Source of the DNA: an uncultured Collinsella sp.
GTDB lineage: Bacteria > Actinomycetota > Coriobacteriia > Coriobacteriales > Coriobacteriaceae
Direction: 5' to 3'
Assembly (NCBI GenBank): GCA_959023295.1
Contig: CAUFBM010000011.1
Span: forward strand, 7,944-71,943
Length of the DNA: 64,000 nucleotides
The position numbers and the translations under genes are program-made. Below are positions 60,701 to 64,000 of this stretch, piece by piece. Each line of letters opens with the position of its first letter. Within the stretch, counting starts at the first letter, position 1. The notes beneath the pieces are model-generated. The model was not told the DNA's origin. It did not search any database and saw only the letters and a program-made list of their open reading frames with translations.

Positions 60701-62399
60701 GCATCACGACATCTACTCCATCGAAGACCTGGCCGAGCTCATCTTTGACCTTAAGAACGCCAACCCTGGCGCACGCGTGTCGGTCAAGCTGGTCAGCGAG
60801 GCCGGCGTCGGCACCATCGCCACCGGTGTGGCCAAGGGCGCTGCCGACAAGATCTTGATCAGCGGCCACAATGGCGGCTCGGGTGCCGCTGCTCGCGATT
60901 CGATCTGGCACGCCGGTCTGCCGCTGGAGCTTGGCCTTGCCGAGGCCCAGCAGACGCTGCTGCAAAACGGCCTGCGCTCGCGCGTGGTGCTCGAGGCCGA
61001 CGGCAAGCTCATGGACGGCACCGATGTTGCCGTCGCCTGCCTGCTGGGCGCCGAGGAGTTTGGCTTTGCGACCATGCCGCTCATCTCGATGGGCTGCCTC
61101 ATGCAGCGCGACTGCCAGCAGGATACCTGCCCCGCCGGCATCGCCACGCAAAACTGCCGCCTGCGTCGCGGCTTCCGCGGCAAGCCCGAGCACGTCGAGC
61201 ACTTTATGCTCTTTGTTGCCGGGCAACTGCGCGAGGTCATGGCGAGCCTGGGCTTCCGCACCGTCGACGAGATGGTCGGCCATCCCGAGTGCTTGCGCCA
61301 GATTGAGGTCCCGGGCAACCGTAAGGCCAACCTGCTCGATCTGTCGCCCGTGCTGGCGAGCGCGACCTGCGAGTTCGGTGCCCATATCCCGGGTGCCGAC
61401 GGTCGTCACTTCCTGCCGCAGATGGCCGCGGACAGCGAGCTCGACAAGACGCTCGACTCCACGCTGTTCGTGCCCTATACGGCCGATGCCCGTGCCCACT
61501 TGCGCCCGATTCGCTTCCGCGCCGATATCGCCAACGTCAACCGTTGCGTGGGCACCATCCTGGGTAACGCGGTGACCAAGGCACATCCCGAGGGCCTGCC
61601 CGCCGGCTCCATCACCATCGATTGCGATGGATCGGCCGGTCAGAGCTTTGGCGCCTTCCTGCCGCGCGGCATTACGCTCAACGTGTGCGGCGACGCCAAC
61701 GACTACTTTGGCAAGGGCCTTTCGGGCGGCGAGGTGTCGGTGCGCCCCAACCCGCATGCGACCTATAAGTTCGACGAAAACATCATCGTGGGCAACGTTG
61801 CGTTCTTTGGCGCCACGAGCGGCCGTGGCTTCATCAACGGCCTGGCAGGCCAGCGCTTTGGCGTACGCAACTCCGGTGCCACCGTGGTGGTCGAGGGTTG
61901 CGGCAACCACGGTTGCGAGTACATGACGGGTGGCCTGGCGCTCATCCTGGGCGAGGTCGGGCAGAACTTCGCTGCCGGCATGACGGGTGGCGTGGCTTAT
62001 GTCTTTGACCAGTACGGCACGCTCGATGCCCGCGTGAACCACGAGAGCGTTGAGCTCAAGGCCCCGACGGCCGGCGAGCTGGCGCAGATTCGCGAGCTCA
62101 TCCAGGAGCACGTGGACGCGACGCAGAGCCCGCGCGGCATCAAGCTGCTCTACAGCTTTGAGACGATGGGCAAGCACTTTGTGAAGGTCATTCCGACTGA
62201 GTACGAACGCGTGCTGGCGATTGTCGCTGCGGCCGAGGCCGTGGGCAAGACGCATGCGCAGGCTGAGGAGCTGGCGTTTGACATTGTGACCGGTCGCGCG
62301 AGCGCTGCGGATGTCGCTCGCTTCGATGTCGCGGGCGGTGCTGCGAGCGCTGCGTCCGTGGCTGCCAGTTCTGTTGCTTCGACCAAGAAGGAGGCGTAA
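57702..62399 (+). CDS. gltB: Glutamate synthase large subunit
   Basis: A 1565-residue amide-transferring subunit that makes glutamate from glutamine and 2-oxoglutarate. A short propeptide (1-20) would be cleaved to expose C21 (within HDACGIGALAD), the glutaminase nucleophile. The FMN domain includes GHNGGSGAAARDSIWHAG, and the 3Fe-4S cysteines are C1132, C1138 and C1143 (GCLMQRDCQQDTCPAG). The C-terminal GXGXG beta-helix (about 1290-1480: GNVAFFGATSGRGFINGLAG) is complete. GAGGAT is upstream of the ATG. gltD follows five bases after the stop. Confidence 0.97.
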   Translation: MQADSAQQQGLYRPEFDHDACGIGALADINGERHHQILDDALSILVNLEHRGGTGLEKNTGDGAGILFQVPHHFFRKEAQKCGQILPAEGDYGVAMLFFPQDDKGVEDARRVFEEGCAEAGVPLLFWREVPVDPHDLGETARACMPTILQAFLGRPDDTPAGDAFERRLYVCRRTIEKKADAEFALRDKIFYVCSMSSRTIVYKGMLVATQMRRFFIDLNDAAVKTAVALVHSRYSTNTTPSWERAHPNRFIIHNGEINTLKGNVNWIRAREPNLYSPVLQHDLERVMPIINREGSDSAILDNVLEFLVMNGRPLTRAASMLLPEPWDHNDSLSEERRAYDAYQSMLMEPWDGPAAIAFTDGRTLGAALDRNGLRPARYYVTRDGRFMLASEVGTIEVSPENILTSGCLGPGQMLEVDFARGRVIYNDELRARYAKEKPYRDWIAEETLTVDALDEPAAPASAEDAEVPAAVRMAKLGYHWDDVDEVVRPMAQQGKAPLASMGIDAPLACLSKKTRSFFDYFYQLFAQVTNPPIDALREHMVTSTTLYLGNHGNLLEDSRTACQLVRLERPLLNEEEFDRICAIDRVGFKTRRFRAVYRRDAGEGALQAALKQLAEDVEAAVRDGVNIVVLSDRAAAGEVPVPSLLAVGCVHNHLIRAGVRTFADIVVESGDAVSPHDFAALVGYSASGIYPYNAHACIRDLAAHGDLDVTAEQGIANYNKAATAGIVSIMSKMGISTVQSYHSAQIFEAVGFTPEFVNAYFAGTVSRVGGMGVEDVEREQNERYDAALAILKSPAPDQLPTLGLTKWRPIGGEDHLIDPQTVYLLQTACREDSFDTFKEYSARLHRTGRAVRLRDLLDFDASGRTPVSLDEVEPALNIVRRFNTGAMSYGSISKEAHECMAIAMNRLHGRSNSGEGGEDPRRETPLANGDSKNSAIKQVASARFGVTSRYLCSAFEIQIKMAQGAKPGEGGHLPGKKVYPWIAEVRQSTPGIGLISPPPHHDIYSIEDLAELIFDLKNANPGARVSVKLVSEAGVGTIATGVAKGAADKILISGHNGGSGAAARDSIWHAGLPLELGLAEAQQTLLQNGLRSRVVLEADGKLMDGTDVAVACLLGAEEFGFATMPLISMGCLMQRDCQQDTCPAGIATQNCRLRRGFRGKPEHVEHFMLFVAGQLREVMASLGFRTVDEMVGHPECLRQIEVPGNRKANLLDLSPVLASATCEFGAHIPGADGRHFLPQMAADSELDKTLDSTLFVPYTADARAHLRPIRFRADIANVNRCVGTILGNAVTKAHPEGLPAGSITIDCDGSAGQSFGAFLPRGITLNVCGDANDYFGKGLSGGEVSVRPNPHATYKFDENIIVGNVAFFGATSGRGFINGLAGQRFGVRNSGATVVVEGCGNHGCEYMTGGLALILGEVGQNFAAGMTGGVAYVFDQYGTLDARVNHESVELKAPTAGELAQIRELIQEHVDATQSPRGIKLLYSFETMGKHFVKVIPTEYERVLAIVAAAEAVGKTHAQAEELAFDIVTGRASAADVARFDVAGGAASAASVAASSVASTKKEA

Positions 62400-62404
62400 G
62401 TGCC

Positions 62405-63886
<1,482 letters not shown>

Positions 63887-64000
63887 AGTAGTCACGGAGA
63901 TATTCAACAATCGAATCGGCAAGGGCTGTCCCTAACTGCCGGCACAGACGATATGAGCAGGACATAAAAACATTGAGAGCCCCTGCTGCATGAAGGACCG

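Overview
The window reads as one contiguous stretch of a high-GC, low-redundancy bacterial chromosome. Shine-Dalgarno-led ATG/GTG/TTG starts, a Zn-type S14, L31 and L17 with Ala/Lys/Glu tails, a split transketolase and an RF2 gene without a programmed frameshift point to the Actinomycetota. The selenium-dependent molybdenum hydroxylase genes, MurNAc salvage genes and rubredoxin fit an anaerobic gut Coriobacteriia, most likely Collinsella. That placement is inference from gene content and order; no sequence search was run.

Layout. 1-2.4 kb: the end of a DUF4143 ATPase, a membrane-anchored hypothetical and a YheO-type regulator. 2.5-7.4 kb: accessory genes for a labile-selenium molybdenum hydroxylase (MocA-like, YqeC, YqeB, XdhC) and an NCS2 purine permease that lies between two nearly identical 67-bp palindromes. 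7.7-18.3 kb: the distal spc and alpha ribosomal operons from rplE to rplQ with secY, adk, map, infA, rpmJ and rpoA, then truA; the S10/proximal spc part that normally precedes rplE is absent. 18.4-32 kb: a degenerate GT2-like protein, ArgR, a class A penicillin-binding protein, a U32 protein, tyrS, adenine deaminase, two HAD phosphatases, citrate synthase and an ACT protein. 32-45 kb: rpmE with a structured leader, secA-prfB, a YitT protein, the two transketolase halves, ftsEX and rnr. 45-51 kb: a serine recombinase, a VanZ protein and a MurNAc recycling cluster (murR-murQ-murP-mupG). 51-64 kb: an Spx/ArsC-like protein, tRNA-Gln and tRNA-Glu, a TPR protein overlapping smpB, a flavin reductase beside a stand-alone rubredoxin, mntH, gpmA and the glutamate synthase genes gltBD.

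How parts work together. The 4-7 kb genes and adenine deaminase suggest purine import and catabolism through a selenium-containing hydroxylase encoded elsewhere. The Mur cluster imports and breaks down MurNAc and its disaccharide. secA/secY, ftsEX, rnr/smpB and the ribosomal block are core housekeeping.

The least explained content is intergenic. There are at least four palindrome families: (i) four copies of an exactly 67-bp element with fixed AGTTGCGGTGRAATA ends and compensating inner arms; (ii) five 57-bp hairpins built on ATCTGTAACA, set at an exact 80-bp pitch in two arrays flanking mntH-gpmA; (iii) a CCAAAATAAACC/GTCCCTTTTTGG hairpin, one copy of which abuts the recombinase gene; (iv) a 17-bp CCGYCCCCWAGGGATCA motif that follows hairpins at a constant 7-bp distance. 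A 128-bp triple-nested hairpin with an 11-bp flanking direct repeat precedes ftsE. A second notable signal is an RF2 whose codon-recognition tripeptide is SPT instead of SPF, in a window where I count stops as about 34 TAG, 24 TAA and 4 TGA, an unusual distribution for a high-GC genome.
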